The position numbers and the translations under genes were made by a program. The notes below the pieces were generated by a model, which saw nothing but the letters and a program-made list of their open reading frames with translations, was not told the DNA's origin and made no database searches. Below, piece after piece: positions 41,995-51,613 of a DNA stretch of 64,000 nt; positions within the stretch are counted from its first letter, which is position 1, and the number at the start of each line of letters is the position of its first letter. Source of the stretch: Desulfuribacillus alkaliarsenatis (GTDB lineage: Bacteria > Bacillota > Bacilli > Desulfuribacillales > Desulfuribacillaceae). Where the stretch lies: contig NZ_MIJE01000034.1 of the NCBI RefSeq assembly GCF_001730225.1, positions 104,872 to 168,871 of the forward strand. The letters run 5' to 3'.

Positions 41995-43152
41995 ATGAGA
42001 CCAAAAGCGATGGAGTATTTTGATCAAATGATTGCGAACAATGCTGTAGCAATTAAAAATGTGAAAGAAGCAGGACGTAAGGTTGTAGGCTACTATTGTG
42101 TGTTTTCGCCGATAGAACTAATCGAAGCAACCGGGGCGCTGCCTGTGGGTCTATGTGCTACAAAACAGGAACCAATTGCCGATGGGGAAAAGGTATTACC
42201 AAGAAACCTATGTCCACTAATTAAGTCGAGCTACGGTTTTGCAGCTTCAGGGAAGTGTCCGTTTTTTCACTTTGCCGATGCAATTGTAGCAGAGACAACC
42301 TGTGATGGAAAGAAGAAAATGTATGAATTGATGGAAAAGATGAAGCCGATGATTGTGCTAGACATCCCAAACACGACAAACTTAGAGCGACGTAAACAGC
42401 ATTGGACGGAAGAAATCCTTCGTATGAAAGACTTCCTGGAAGATACATTAGGGCAGGAAGTAACAATAGATAACCTACGTAATACAATTGCTACGTATAA
42501 TGAAGAACGCAAGAATATTATGGAGCTTGTGTCCTTAAACAAGCACGAACCAGCTCCAATGTCAGGAATTGATTTACTGAAAGTAATGTGGGGAAGAAGC
42601 TTTCAGATTGATCGAGAAGAATTTAAAACTAATCTTCTAGCATTGATTGATGAGGTTAAGGACATTGTGGCCAACCGTGAACAAAGCACGGCAGAAAAAC
42701 AACCGAAGAAGCCACGGATTCTAGTTACTGGCTCTCCGACGGGTGTAGGTCAAGAAAAGGTAATGAAAATTATCGAGGATGCAGGCGGTCAGGTCATATT
42801 ACAAGAAGCCTGTAGTGGCATTAAAGGCTTCGTGGATCTTGTCGACGAAACAGCTGATCCATATGAAGCATTGGCTGCGAAATATATGGATATTCCGTGC
42901 TCATGCCTATCGCCAAACCCAAGACGAATGGAGTTAACAAGTGGCCTATGTAACGAGTATGCCATCGATGGAGTTGTTGATATTACGTTACAAGCTTGTC
43001 ACACGTACAATATTGAGTCCTATACACTAAAAGAATATTTACGTGAGCATAATGGTGTTCCGCTGCTGCAAATTGAAACGGACTATAGCCAATCTGATAA
43101 CCAGCAAATTAAATTGAGGGTTGATACATTCTTAGAAATGATACAGGGGTAG
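41995..43152 (+). CDS. Double-cubane-cluster anaerobic reductase (2-hydroxyacyl-CoA dehydratase fold)
   Basis: This 385-residue protein belongs to the 2-hydroxyacyl-CoA dehydratase D-subunit fold: GRKVVGYYCVFSPIELIEATGALPVGLCATKQ, LCPLIKSSYG and ETTCDGKKKMYELM. The conserved cysteines fit the double-cubane [8Fe-9S] proteins, which receive a low-potential electron from an ATP-driven activase and reduce small molecules. The in vivo substrate is not known. Pairing with the activase at 41150 and with selenium genes recurs in anaerobes. AAGGGAGA precedes ATG 41995. Confidence 0.85.
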   Translation: MRPKAMEYFDQMIANNAVAIKNVKEAGRKVVGYYCVFSPIELIEATGALPVGLCATKQEPIADGEKVLPRNLCPLIKSSYGFAASGKCPFFHFADAIVAETTCDGKKKMYELMEKMKPMIVLDIPNTTNLERRKQHWTEEILRMKDFLEDTLGQEVTIDNLRNTIATYNEERKNIMELVSLNKHEPAPMSGIDLLKVMWGRSFQIDREEFKTNLLALIDEVKDIVANREQSTAEKQPKKPRILVTGSPTGVGQEKVMKIIEDAGGQVILQEACSGIKGFVDLVDETADPYEALAAKYMDIPCSCLSPNPRRMELTSGLCNEYAIDGVVDITLQACHTYNIESYTLKEYLREHNGVPLLQIETDYSQSDNQQIKLRVDTFLEMIQG

Positions 43153-43156
43153 AGTT

Positions 43157-44077
43157 ATGGCTTCTATAAAAGAGTTTCAAACATTTGTTGCAATAGTACA
43201 GGAAAAGAGCTTCACCAAAGCTGCCGAGAAAACCTACATGAGCCAATCTGCTGTTAGCAAGCAATTGAAAAAACTAGAAGCTGAAATAGGTGTGCAGCTT
43301 GTTGAACGCTATGACCGTGAGGTAATGTTGACAGAATATGGCGATGTTTTTTACCAGCATGTAGTCACAATTTTAGAAAATTATTATCGCTTGCAGGAAA
43401 CAGTACAGGAACTTCAGCAGCTACAGGCTGGATACCTAGATGTGGGTGCTAGCACCTTGCCAGGAGAATATATTCTTCCCTCAATATTAGGGGAATTTAA
43501 GACTTTATTTCCTAATATCAATGTACGCATGAAAATTGCCAAGACTAATGAAATTATATCTATGCTAAAAAATAGAGTGGTTAAAGTAGCGTTTATTGGT
43601 GCTGATATTGATGATGAGGAGCTTGACTTGCAGTCATTTATCGAGGATGAGCTAGTGCTCGTGGGAGCAGTTCAGCCCAAAATTAAACTAAAACCATCTT
43701 TGCATCAATGGACTGAGTCTTTGATAACAAGGGAATCGGGATCAGGTACAAGGACAGTAGTTGAAAAATTCTTGCGAGAGAAAAACATAACCCTACCTGG
43801 CTCTACTATGGAGCTAGGTAGTAATCGGGCAATTTTATCTGCGGTAATAAGTGGAATGGGTTGTAGTTTCCTCTCGAAGTGGGTTACGCAAGACGCTATC
43901 AAGCTAGGAAAAATTCAACAGATTCCAATTGTCGAGGGCTCAATAAAGAGACAAATTTATGTGGCTGTTTTAAAAGATCGTTATTTAAACCCAGTTACCA
44001 AAGAATTTATACACTTCATACACCGCATTCCAAATACGCAACATAACCAAGATATTCGTGACAAAATAGAAACATGA
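43157..44077 (+). CDS. LysR-family transcriptional regulator
   Basis: The 306-residue protein has an N-terminal winged helix-turn-helix (FQTFVAIVQEKSFTKAAEKTYMSQSAVSKQLKKLEAEIGVQLVERYDRE) and a C-terminal periplasmic-binding-like sensor from ~90 (DVGASTLPGEYILPSILGEFKTLFPNINV). It follows the double-cubane gene by 4 bases, so it is probably autoregulated within the cluster. Regulators of this type beside YedF and DUF3343 are annotated as selenium-metabolism LysR proteins. The palindrome at 38818 and the related site near 44145 are candidate targets. Confidence 0.88.
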   Translation: MASIKEFQTFVAIVQEKSFTKAAEKTYMSQSAVSKQLKKLEAEIGVQLVERYDREVMLTEYGDVFYQHVVTILENYYRLQETVQELQQLQAGYLDVGASTLPGEYILPSILGEFKTLFPNINVRMKIAKTNEIISMLKNRVVKVAFIGADIDDEELDLQSFIEDELVLVGAVQPKIKLKPSLHQWTESLITRESGSGTRTVVEKFLREKNITLPGSTMELGSNRAILSAVISGMGCSFLSKWVTQDAIKLGKIQQIPIVEGSIKRQIYVAVLKDRYLNPVTKEFIHFIHRIPNTQHNQDIRDKIET

Positions 44078-44209
44078 TTTAACGTAAAACAATTGACCCT
44101 GTTTTTTTGATAGTGGTATACTTTCACTATAAAAATTACTTATATAACTATAACTAATTTTTATGAAGAATTTTTATTGAAAGTTATACTAAATAGGGGG
44201 AGTAACTGA

Positions 44210-44875
44210 ATGACAAAGAAATTATGGTTTATCATGCTAGCAACACTGATATTAGGTATGGTTATGTTGGGTTGTAGCTCGAATCAAGAAGCTACTGAAA
44301 CACAAGCGGCAACTGGTGTGGAAGTATCAGAAAGTAATCCACTAGTAATTGATCAACAAAGTAAAACTATATCTGTATACGCGAAGGTAAATGGCAAATA
44401 TTTAATAGAGCCAACACGTCATGGAATGAACTTTCATGAAGGCCGCTTTGGAGATCAAGCTGTGTTAGCAGCGTATGCTAATCCACTTAATTTTCATGAT
44501 GCGATGATAGAGCTAGGGGCAACACCTGGTAATAACGTTACCATGGATAATATGTCAGAAAAACTTCATATTGAAGGACAAGATTTAGAAGTAACGATTA
44601 CCTGGGCTGGCGCCGATAGGGTATATGACATTAATGAAGTGTTAATTGACTCTGCTGAGAAGCCATTCGTATTTAAATTCGGAGGTAACTACGAGCGACA
44701 TGAAGGCAACTTTACAGGCTGCCTACTGTGCTTGGATAGCTGCCCTGTGGGTATTACAAGTAATAGCTCGCATCCAACTACAACATTTGATAGTAAAGTA
44801 GCGGAGTTTAAAGGCAACGCAGATATTCTACCAAGTGACGGTACACCTGTAGTAGTTACTTACAAAATCAAGTAG
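44210..44875 (+). CDS. YdjY-like lipoprotein
   Basis: The 221-residue lipoprotein has lipobox LGC in MVMLGCSS. The mature domain resembles E. coli YdjY: NPLVIDQQSKTISVYAKVNGKYLIEPTRHGMNF, GDQAVLAAYANPLNFHDAMIELGATPGNNVT. It contains a cysteine motif GCLLCLDSCPVG (CxxCxxxCP) that could bind an iron-sulfur cluster or form disulfides. In E. coli YdjY is encoded with the membrane proteins YdjX and YdjZ, and a YdjX-like gene lies two genes on. Function is unknown. AGGGGGAG precedes ATG 44210. Confidence 0.75.
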   Translation: MTKKLWFIMLATLILGMVMLGCSSNQEATETQAATGVEVSESNPLVIDQQSKTISVYAKVNGKYLIEPTRHGMNFHEGRFGDQAVLAAYANPLNFHDAMIELGATPGNNVTMDNMSEKLHIEGQDLEVTITWAGADRVYDINEVLIDSAEKPFVFKFGGNYERHEGNFTGCLLCLDSCPVGITSNSSHPTTTFDSKVAEFKGNADILPSDGTPVVVTYKIK

Positions 44876-44884
44876 GTAAGCTGT

Positions 44885-45457
44885 ATGAACAGAATAAAAT
44901 GGAGCATGGGATTATTTAATACACTGTTTATTCATTTTTTCGTTGGCTTAGCGGTTGCAATGTTAATGGTTAAGTGGACATGGCTAGATATGAGAACTAA
45001 TGCAGGTGCAATAATCCCAGCATTATTGATGATTTCAGGATTTGTTTATCTGATTAATACTAAAGTAAGGATTTATCAGACTTTATATTGGCAAAGGCCA
45101 CTAGCTATCATACTAGTGGCAGCCAGTGGGGTAGTTATTGCCTTGACTAACTCTTTTAATTCGCTTCACATGCAAATAGTCCCTGCTTCGACGGTAAGGG
45201 CTGGATTTTTTTTAAAAAATATAACTCTAAATCAAATTAACGTTTGGGTAGGAATCGTATTTTTAATAGGGATTGTTAGTTATGTAATTTATCATAAACT
45301 ACAGACATCTATTGACAATGACGATACTCGATCAACATTAAAAGGTACCAAAAGGATAATTATATTAACTGTTATGTATACTGTCTTTATTATCTTAATT
45401 ATGTATATGGTTCAACCAGGAATACGGTACTTTATAAACAGTCTGATTGGGATATAA
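44885..45457 (+). CDS. Five-helix membrane protein of unknown function
   Basis: This 190-residue hydrophobic protein has about five membrane segments (~10-28, ~40-55, ~70-88, ~115-135, ~155-175). A charged loop, DNDDTRSTLKGTKR, lies before the last one. I do not recognise the family. A His near the N terminus (FIHFFVG) and His/Gln residues elsewhere could be heme ligands, but no family motif is clear. It lies 9 bases after the YdjY-like gene and before a YdjX-like gene, so the four genes to 47152 may form a membrane redox or transport module. Confidence 0.65.
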   Translation: MNRIKWSMGLFNTLFIHFFVGLAVAMLMVKWTWLDMRTNAGAIIPALLMISGFVYLINTKVRIYQTLYWQRPLAIILVAASGVVIALTNSFNSLHMQIVPASTVRAGFFLKNITLNQINVWVGIVFLIGIVSYVIYHKLQTSIDNDDTRSTLKGTKRIIILTVMYTVFIILIMYMVQPGIRYFINSLIGI

Positions 45458-45498
45458 CAGGGGTCACTTGGCTTTTATAGATGATGGGAGATGAGTTT

Positions 45499-46212
45499 TT
45501 GGACGCAGAAAAAAAGAAACAGTGGATAAAAATTGGGGTTTTGGTTGGTGTAATTGCTATCATTTTTGCTGTGCCCCAATGGAGAGAATATGTACTAGGG
45601 CTTGTTGAGAAGAACAACTTTGTTGCTATGAGGGATTATATCCATTCGTTTGGTATATGGGGCCCAATTATATCAATGCTGATGATGACAGTCAATACTA
45701 TGATTATTCCATTACCAACATTTATCATTACAGTAGCTAACTCACTATTATACGGCTGGCAATGGGGGATTTTATTATCCTGGAGCGGCGCTATGATTGG
45801 GGCAGCACTAAATTTTGCTTTAGCTAAGATTTATGGTCGACCGCTAGTAGAAAGAATGGTTGGTAAGAAAAGCTTAGATATATTTGATGGATTTTTTGCG
45901 AAGTACGGAAAGCATACGATTTTAATTACACGACTACTTCCAATCCTATCTTTTGGTATTGTAAGCTATGCTGCAGGCTTAACAAAAATGCGTTTCTGGA
46001 CATATTGGTGGGCTACGGGCGTCGGTCAAGCGCCTGCAACCATTGTTTACTCATATATTGCCTATTCAATCGGAGATGAGATTCTACACGGAGACGCAGT
46101 GATTTCAGTACCTATTATCTTTTGGGCAGTGATTGCAGTTTCTGTACTTATGGTATTCGCCTGGGCAGCGAAAGGGTTTTTGGTAAAAAATGAACAAGAA
46201 GCTATCAAATAA
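45499..46212 (+). CDS. TVP38/TMEM64 (YdjX-like, DedA-superfamily) membrane protein
   Basis: Membrane protein of about 237 residues with the TVP38/TMEM64 signatures LPTFIITVANSLLYGWQWGILLSWSGAMIGAALNFALAKIYGR and LPILSFGIVSYAAGLTKMRFWTYWWATGVGQAP. TTG 45499, 8 bases after GGGAG, fits better than ATG 45481, whose upstream region has no well-placed ribosome site. The N terminus is charged and the first helix starts near residue 12. These proteins are transporters or scramblases of unclear substrate. Its end overlaps the next gene by 23 bases. Confidence 0.82.
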   Translation: MDAEKKKQWIKIGVLVGVIAIIFAVPQWREYVLGLVEKNNFVAMRDYIHSFGIWGPIISMLMMTVNTMIIPLPTFIITVANSLLYGWQWGILLSWSGAMIGAALNFALAKIYGRPLVERMVGKKSLDIFDGFFAKYGKHTILITRLLPILSFGIVSYAAGLTKMRFWTYWWATGVGQAPATIVYSYIAYSIGDEILHGDAVISVPIIFWAVIAVSVLMVFAWAAKGFLVKNEQEAIK

Positions 46213-47152
46213 ATCTAAACAAAGGCTATCAATAGCATTTAGGATCCTTGTATCTACAGGGATTCTCGCCTTTTTGTTTTGGCGAATTGAGTGGAGGGAA
46301 GTTCCTCAGCACATCCAGGGGGCCGATTATAGGTATATAATTGCAGCATTATTAGCAACTAAACTGGCGATATTTATTAGCGCGTATAAGTGGCATATAC
46401 TATCTAAAAGCACATCGAATGTTACGTTTGTTGAGAGCTTGCGCTGGTATTATATCGGTTTTTTCTTTAGCAATTTTCTGCCAGGTAGTATTAGTGGTGA
46501 TGTACCGAGGGCATACTATGCAAGTAAGAAGATAGGGATGACAAACGCGATAGCATCGATAACCGTTGAGCGGGTGTTTGCTGGGATTGCATTAGTTATA
46601 ACTGCTGTGATCGGATTCGTAGTAATTAGTGGAGCTGGCGAATATGCTCATCATGTATGGCTGCTGGCGGGAATATTTGCTGTACTTTATCTACTGTTGT
46701 TCAACAACTATATCATTGGATTGCTTACAAGAAGACTAGGGAAAAGCGTGCGAGACTTTTATAAGACAGTTGAGACCTATAAAACGCGAAAGTATTTGCT
46801 AACCAAATTATTATTAGCATCTTTAGCCTTTCAGGTATGCTTCGTTTGGATCACTGATTTGCTATTCCGTGCTTTAGGTATAGAGGTGAATTTTCTCTAT
46901 CAGCTTGGATTTGTAGCTGTAATATCAGCTATGACGATGATTCCAATTTCGATGAATGGTTTAGGCGTCAGAGAAGGAACGTACGCGTATTTTTTTGCGA
47001 CAGTCGGAATAGCAGAGTCGATTTCGATTACGGTATCGTTGCTATTTTATCTGTCAGTTCTTATATGCACATCCATCGGTGGCATCATATGGATATCAGA
47101 AAAGAAAATTGACATAGGTCAATTAAAGTCAAAAAATGTTGCAGAAATGTAA
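46190..47152 (+). CDS. YbhN/AglD-type membrane protein (lysyl-PG synthase TM-domain family)
   Basis: The 320-residue protein has about eight membrane segments. It shows WRYYIGFFFSNFLPGSISGDVPRAYYA-type sequence (here SLRWYYIGFFFSNFLPGS), ASITVERVFAG and PISMNGLGVREGTYAYFF. These are the signatures of the UPF0104 family related to the membrane half of MprF. No catalytic lysyl-transferase domain is attached, so a flippase-like or lipid-related role is possible. It overlaps the TVP38 gene. A terminator follows at 47188. Confidence 0.82.
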   Translation: MNKKLSNKSKQRLSIAFRILVSTGILAFLFWRIEWREVPQHIQGADYRYIIAALLATKLAIFISAYKWHILSKSTSNVTFVESLRWYYIGFFFSNFLPGSISGDVPRAYYASKKIGMTNAIASITVERVFAGIALVITAVIGFVVISGAGEYAHHVWLLAGIFAVLYLLLFNNYIIGLLTRRLGKSVRDFYKTVETYKTRKYLLTKLLLASLAFQVCFVWITDLLFRALGIEVNFLYQLGFVAVISAMTMIPISMNGLGVREGTYAYFFATVGIAESISITVSLLFYLSVLICTSIGGIIWISEKKIDIGQLKSKNVAEM

Positions 47153-47187
47153 TATTAAATTAAATACAGCTTAATATTTATCTATAA

Positions 47188-47223
47188 CCTCATTGTTATT
47201 GAACAATGGGGGCTTTTTATTTT
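47188..47223 (+). terminator. Terminator after the YdjY/YdjX-like module
   Basis: CCTCATTGTT (47188-47197) pairs with AACAATGGGG around ATTG, with one G.U pair, followed by GGCTTTTTATTTT. Confidence 0.85.
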
Positions 47224-47772
47224 ATAGAATTAACCCTGATTGTAGTGGAAAAGCTAGTGCAATATAACATGAAGTAAAATGAAGAAATAAAGATTAAACT
47301 AGCTATACATTACTACTTAATACATACACACTATTACTAGCGTTTTAGTATAAATTAGTTTGTTGCAGTTATGTTCAAGGGGTATTTATGTGATAGCGCG
47401 CACATTAGCAGAACTATAAAATGCTAATTATTCGTTTTTGGAAACTAAATACTATTGACTTACGCTAATTTCATGAAAGATATTGTATTTTTTGTGAAGT
47501 TATATTATTATCGTATTACTAGTACTTTTTATAGTTATATTCCTATTATTAGTTTAGATTTATTATCGGAGAGTTTATCCAAGGGTCAGGAATATATTAA
47601 GTCTGTTTCTAGTAAATATAGTAATGATATATCCTTTTACTAGACTTAGTATAATCTCAGACTCTATCTAGTTTTATAACTCTAGAGAAGGGGGACTGCT
47701 CTTACGCTAATGATTAGGGGATCAAAGTTTTTAGTCTAAAGTTTCAAAGAATAGAAAGGAGAGGACTAATTG
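47224..47772 (+). other. Upstream region of formate dehydrogenase 2, no gene seen
   Basis: This gap of about 550 bases is AT-rich. It holds a hairpin ATTAGCA/TGCTAAT (47404-47428) followed by a T-rich tract, a promoter-like TTGACT (47455-47460) with GATATT 18 bases later, and the 11-base repeat CTTACGCTAAT at 47459 and 47701. A 62-codon ORF at 47455-47643 has no ribosome site and an unremarkable sequence. No CCATTATGTC-type operator occurs, unlike at formate dehydrogenase 1. Confidence 0.6.
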
Positions 47773-50700
47773 ATGAAGTTATCAAGACGTAATCTGTTGA
47801 AGCTAGCTGGTGCTGGTACAACAGCGGCTATGGTTGCTAACTTAGGCTTTAATGTTTCTAAGGTTTCAGCCGATAGCGCAACGTTAAGAACGAAATTTGC
47901 AAGAGAATATCCTTCGATTTGCTGTTTCTGTTCTGGAGGGTGCGGTATTATCGCACAAGTTGTTAATGGGGAATTAGTATTTACTGAGGGGGATCCTGAC
48001 AATCCGTCAAACCGCGGTACAAACTGTTCTAAAGGTGCTGCAGTATCCCAAACTCACAAGAACGATGAGCGTGTAACGAAGGTATTATATCGTGCACCAG
48101 GTTCAGAGGTATGGGAAGTTCAAACATGGGAATGGGCAATTAATAGAATTGCTGATAACATCAAGAGAACTAGAGATGAAAGCTTTGAGCTTCGCGACGC
48201 ACAAGGTAGGATGGTTAGTCGTACAGAGGCTATTGCAAGTTTAGGAAGTTCTATTATAAATAATGAGGATTTATATCTAATTTCTAAGTTAATGCGCGTT
48301 ATAGGTGTTACCTATCTCGAGCATCAGGCTCGTATTTGACATAGTTCTACGGTCGCCGGTCTGGGGGCCACGTATGGTAGAGGAGCTATGACAAACCACT
48401 GGCAAGACATGAAAAACACTGATGTTGCACTAATTTGTGGTAGTAATGCTGCAGAGAACCATCCAGTATCATTTTCATGGTTAACTGAAGCAAGGGAAAA
48501 GCGCGGTGCTAAGATTATTCACGTTGACCCACGCTTTACAAGAACATCAGCAAGATCAGACTTATACTGTCCAATTCGAAGTGGATCTAACCTTATATTC
48601 TATAGCGGTATGATTAACTACATTTTAGAAAACGACAGAATGCATAGAGACTATGTGTTGCATTATACAAACGCAACATTTGTAATTAAAGAAGGATTTG
48701 CTTTCGATGATGTAACTGGTTTATTTACTGGTTATGATGAAGCTGTAGGAAGATATACTGATCGTTCTACATGGGATTATGAGCGTGACGAAGATGGTAA
48801 CTATGTAAGAGATATGACATTAAACCATCCGCGTTCAGTATACCAAATCATGAAAAATCACTATTCTCGCTATACTTTAGAGAAGACTGCTGCAGCAGCG
48901 GGTGCTCCAGTTGATAAGCTTGAGCAGGTTTATGAGCTATTTACATCTACAGGAGAAACTGGTAAAGCAGGTTCAATTCTTTATGCTATGGGTCAAACAC
49001 AGTTTACTTCAGGGGCACAAAACGTACGTGCACTTGGTTTGATTCAGTTATTATTAGGTAACTTAGGAATTCCAGGCGGAGGAACACAGGCACTTCGTGG
49101 TCACTCAAACGTACAGGGTTCAACAGACATGGCGTGCCTATTCCATATTTTACCTGGATATCTTCCAGCTCCTAATGAGAGCTTAGCGACGTTAGAAGCA
49201 TATAATGCAACAACTCCTGCGGCACCTGCATGGTGGTCGAACCGTCCTAAATACATTGCTAGTTTATTAAAGGCATGGTGGGGTGACTCAGCACAAGCAG
49301 ATAATGACTTCCATTATGGATGGCTGCCAAAAGGTAAAGCTGGGAAAGATTATTCGCATATTTCAGTGTTTGAAGGTATGCATGCTGAAGAAGTTAAAGG
49401 GCTTATCAGCTGGGGTCAAAACCCTGTAGTTGCAGGACCTCACTACAACTTCAGTACAAAAGCAATGGAAAACCTTGATTGGTTAGTTGTTTTAGATCCA
49501 TTTGAGAATGAAACAGCGGCATTCTGGAAGCGTCCAGGTGCAAACCCTAGAGACATCCAAACAGAGGTATTCCTATTACCTCCAACTACCTTCTTAGAGA
49601 AGGAAGGTTCAGTAACTCACAGTGGACGTCTAATGCAGTATCGTTGGAAGGCTGTTGAAGGACCTGGTGATGTTAAGCAAGAATCTTACATTCTTGATCG
49701 CTTAGCTAAGCGCTTAAAAGCTTTATATGCTAGTAGTACAAGACCAGAAGATGAGCCAATTAAAGCGTTTACTTGGAATTATCCTGACCCAGCAGTAGAT
49801 CATAGAGCATTTATTGATGCTGTTACTAGAGAAATTAGTGGTAGAAATCTAACTACTGGTTTACAGGTTAACCTGTTTACAGAACTACAAGATGATGGTA
49901 CAACAGATTGTGGTAACTGGATTTACTCTGGTTGCTATACTGAAGCTCTTGGAAACCGCTCGCAAAGACGTGGAGTAGATGATCCAGGAGGCTGGGGTGC
50001 ATACCTTGATTGGGGATTTGCATGGCCAGCAAACCGTCGTATTCTTTACAACCGTGCATCAGTTGATCCAAACGGTAGACCATGGTCAGAAGATCGTGAA
50101 TACATGAGATGGAGTGCAAGCACTGGCTGGAGTGGATATGATGTTGTTGATGGTGGTGCTCCACTTAGAGCGGAAGATGGAAGCATTAATGCTCCATTCA
50201 TCATGCTTACAGAGCAAGTAGGTCGCCTATTCGCAATCGGCGGATTGAATGATGGACCACTTCCAGAGCACTATGAGCCGTGGGAGAGCCCAACAGAAAA
50301 CGTATTCAATGGTAGACAGACAAATCCTGCACACTATAAAGGTGCTGTTGGTAGCTCGGATGAATATAGAAGTAATCCTAGTGAATATCCAATAATCTGT
50401 TCTACATGGCGTGTATGTGAGCACTGGCATTCAGGTGCAACAAGCCGTCATATGCCATGGTTAGCTGAGTTAATGCCTGCTTCATTCGTTGAAATGAGCG
50501 AAGATTTAGCTGCTGAAAAAGGTATTGTGAATGGTGAAACAGTTGAAATAGTTAATGCTCGTGGATCAATTAAAGCTGTAGCAATGGTTACACCTCGTAA
50601 TGCTGACTTTAACATTAATGGTAATAAGACGTATCAGGTCGGTTTAACATGGCACTTTGGTTTCAAAGGACTTGTTACTGGTGACGTTGCAAATGCACTT

Positions 50701-50778
50701 ACACCACATGTTGGTGACGCCAATACTTCGATACCAGAGTACAAAGCATTCCTGGTTGATGTAAGGAAGGTGAGATAA
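47773..50778 (+). CDS. fdhA: Formate dehydrogenase 2 catalytic subunit, selenoprotein
   Basis: About 1001 residues when TGA 48337-48339 is read as Sec189 (ARI-U-HSS). Tat signal SRRNLLKLAGAG, [4Fe-4S] motif CCFCSGGCGII...CSKGA, then CGSNAAENHPV, HVDPRFTRTSARSD and LRGHSNVQGSTDM. ATG 47773 follows the AGGAGAGG site. A TTG one codon upstream is possible. The 1-kb spaced gene order fdhA-fdhB-fdhC-fdhE differs from operon 1, which inserts fdhE and a desulfurase. Similarity to FdhA1 is high around Sec and lower in the last third, so the isoenzymes may differ in metal preference or expression. Confidence 0.95.
48351..48369 (+). promoter_or_regulatory. bSECIS hairpin of fdhA2
   Basis: GGTCGCC (48351-48357) pairs with GGGGGCC (48363-48369), with one mismatch and one G.U, around loop GGTCT. 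It starts 11 bases after the TGA. The GGUCU loop is the SelB-recognised loop sequence known from E. coli fdhF/fdnG. Confidence 0.8.
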
Positions 50779-50779
50779 T

Positions 50780-51613
50780 ATGACAAGAATGGCGAGATTA
50801 ATCGATATCACTAGATGTACAGCTTGTAGAGGTTGCCAGGTTGCTTGTAAAAGCTGGAATCAACTAGAAGGAGAAATTGGTGAATTCACTGGTTCGTATC
50901 AGTCGCATCATGACAATTCTCCTGGTCGCTGGACAATGATTAAGTTCTACGAGCAGAAGAAAGCTACTGGTCTTGAGTGGCATTTCCGTAAGAACTGCTG
51001 CTTACACTGTGGTGATCCTGGTTGTATGAAGGCATGTCCAAACGATGCTATTAGAAAAGCTGACAATGGTGCAGTTATTCGCGTAGAAGAGAATTGTATC
51101 GGCTGTGGCTATTGTGTACCACATTGCCCATTCGGTATTCCTAAGATTGATGAAAAAGAAGAGAAGATGAAAAAATGTTCATTCTGCTATGACAGAATTT
51201 CAAACAATCTTCAACCTGCATGTGCTAAAACGTGTGTTCCTAAGGCGATTGTCTATGGAACTTGGGAAGATATGTCAAGGTTAGCTGATGAGCGTGTAGT
51301 TCAAGCTAGAAACTTGTATCCAAATGCAAGAATTTATGGTAAGGATGAGCTTGGTGGATTAGGTGCTATTTATATCTTACCTGACTCTCCAGATCAGTTT
51401 GACTTACCAGTAAATCCAACATTACACCCGACATTAGGACTTTGGAAAGACCTAGTTCATCCGTTTGGAAACTTTATGGTAGGTGCAGCTTTAGCGGCTA
51501 CAGGACTAGCGTTCTTGTTCTCACGCCGTAAGGTTGTAGGATTGAAGGAAAGTGCTAAGTTGGAAGAAGGAGGCTACTACGATGAGCAAACAAAAAATGA
51601 TCGTGCGCTTTAG
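50780..51613 (+). CDS. fdhB: Formate dehydrogenase 2 iron-sulfur subunit
   Basis: This 277-residue subunit has four [4Fe-4S] groups: CTACRGCQVACKSW, CLHCGDPGCMKACP, CIGCGYCVPHCPFG and CSFCYDRI...CAKTC. A C-terminal membrane helix follows (~230-250, FGNFMVGAALAATGLAFLF). It starts 2 bases after fdhA2, with AAGGTGAG in the fdhA2 end serving as ribosome site. The last 32 bases overlap the cytochrome subunit gene. It is a paralogue of the protein at 32819. Confidence 0.93.
   Translation: MTRMARLIDITRCTACRGCQVACKSWNQLEGEIGEFTGSYQSHHDNSPGRWTMIKFYEQKKATGLEWHFRKNCCLHCGDPGCMKACPNDAIRKADNGAVIRVEENCIGCGYCVPHCPFGIPKIDEKEEKMKKCSFCYDRISNNLQPACAKTCVPKAIVYGTWEDMSRLADERVVQARNLYPNARIYGKDELGGLGAIYILPDSPDQFDLPVNPTLHPTLGLWKDLVHPFGNFMVGAALAATGLAFLFSRRKVVGLKESAKLEEGGYYDEQTKNDRAL

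Noticed and set aside
47455..47643. 62-codon ORF in the gap before formate dehydrogenase 2
   Set aside because: It has no ribosome site, is very AT-rich (Tyr/Ile/Ser-heavy product) and overlaps the promoter-like TTGACT.
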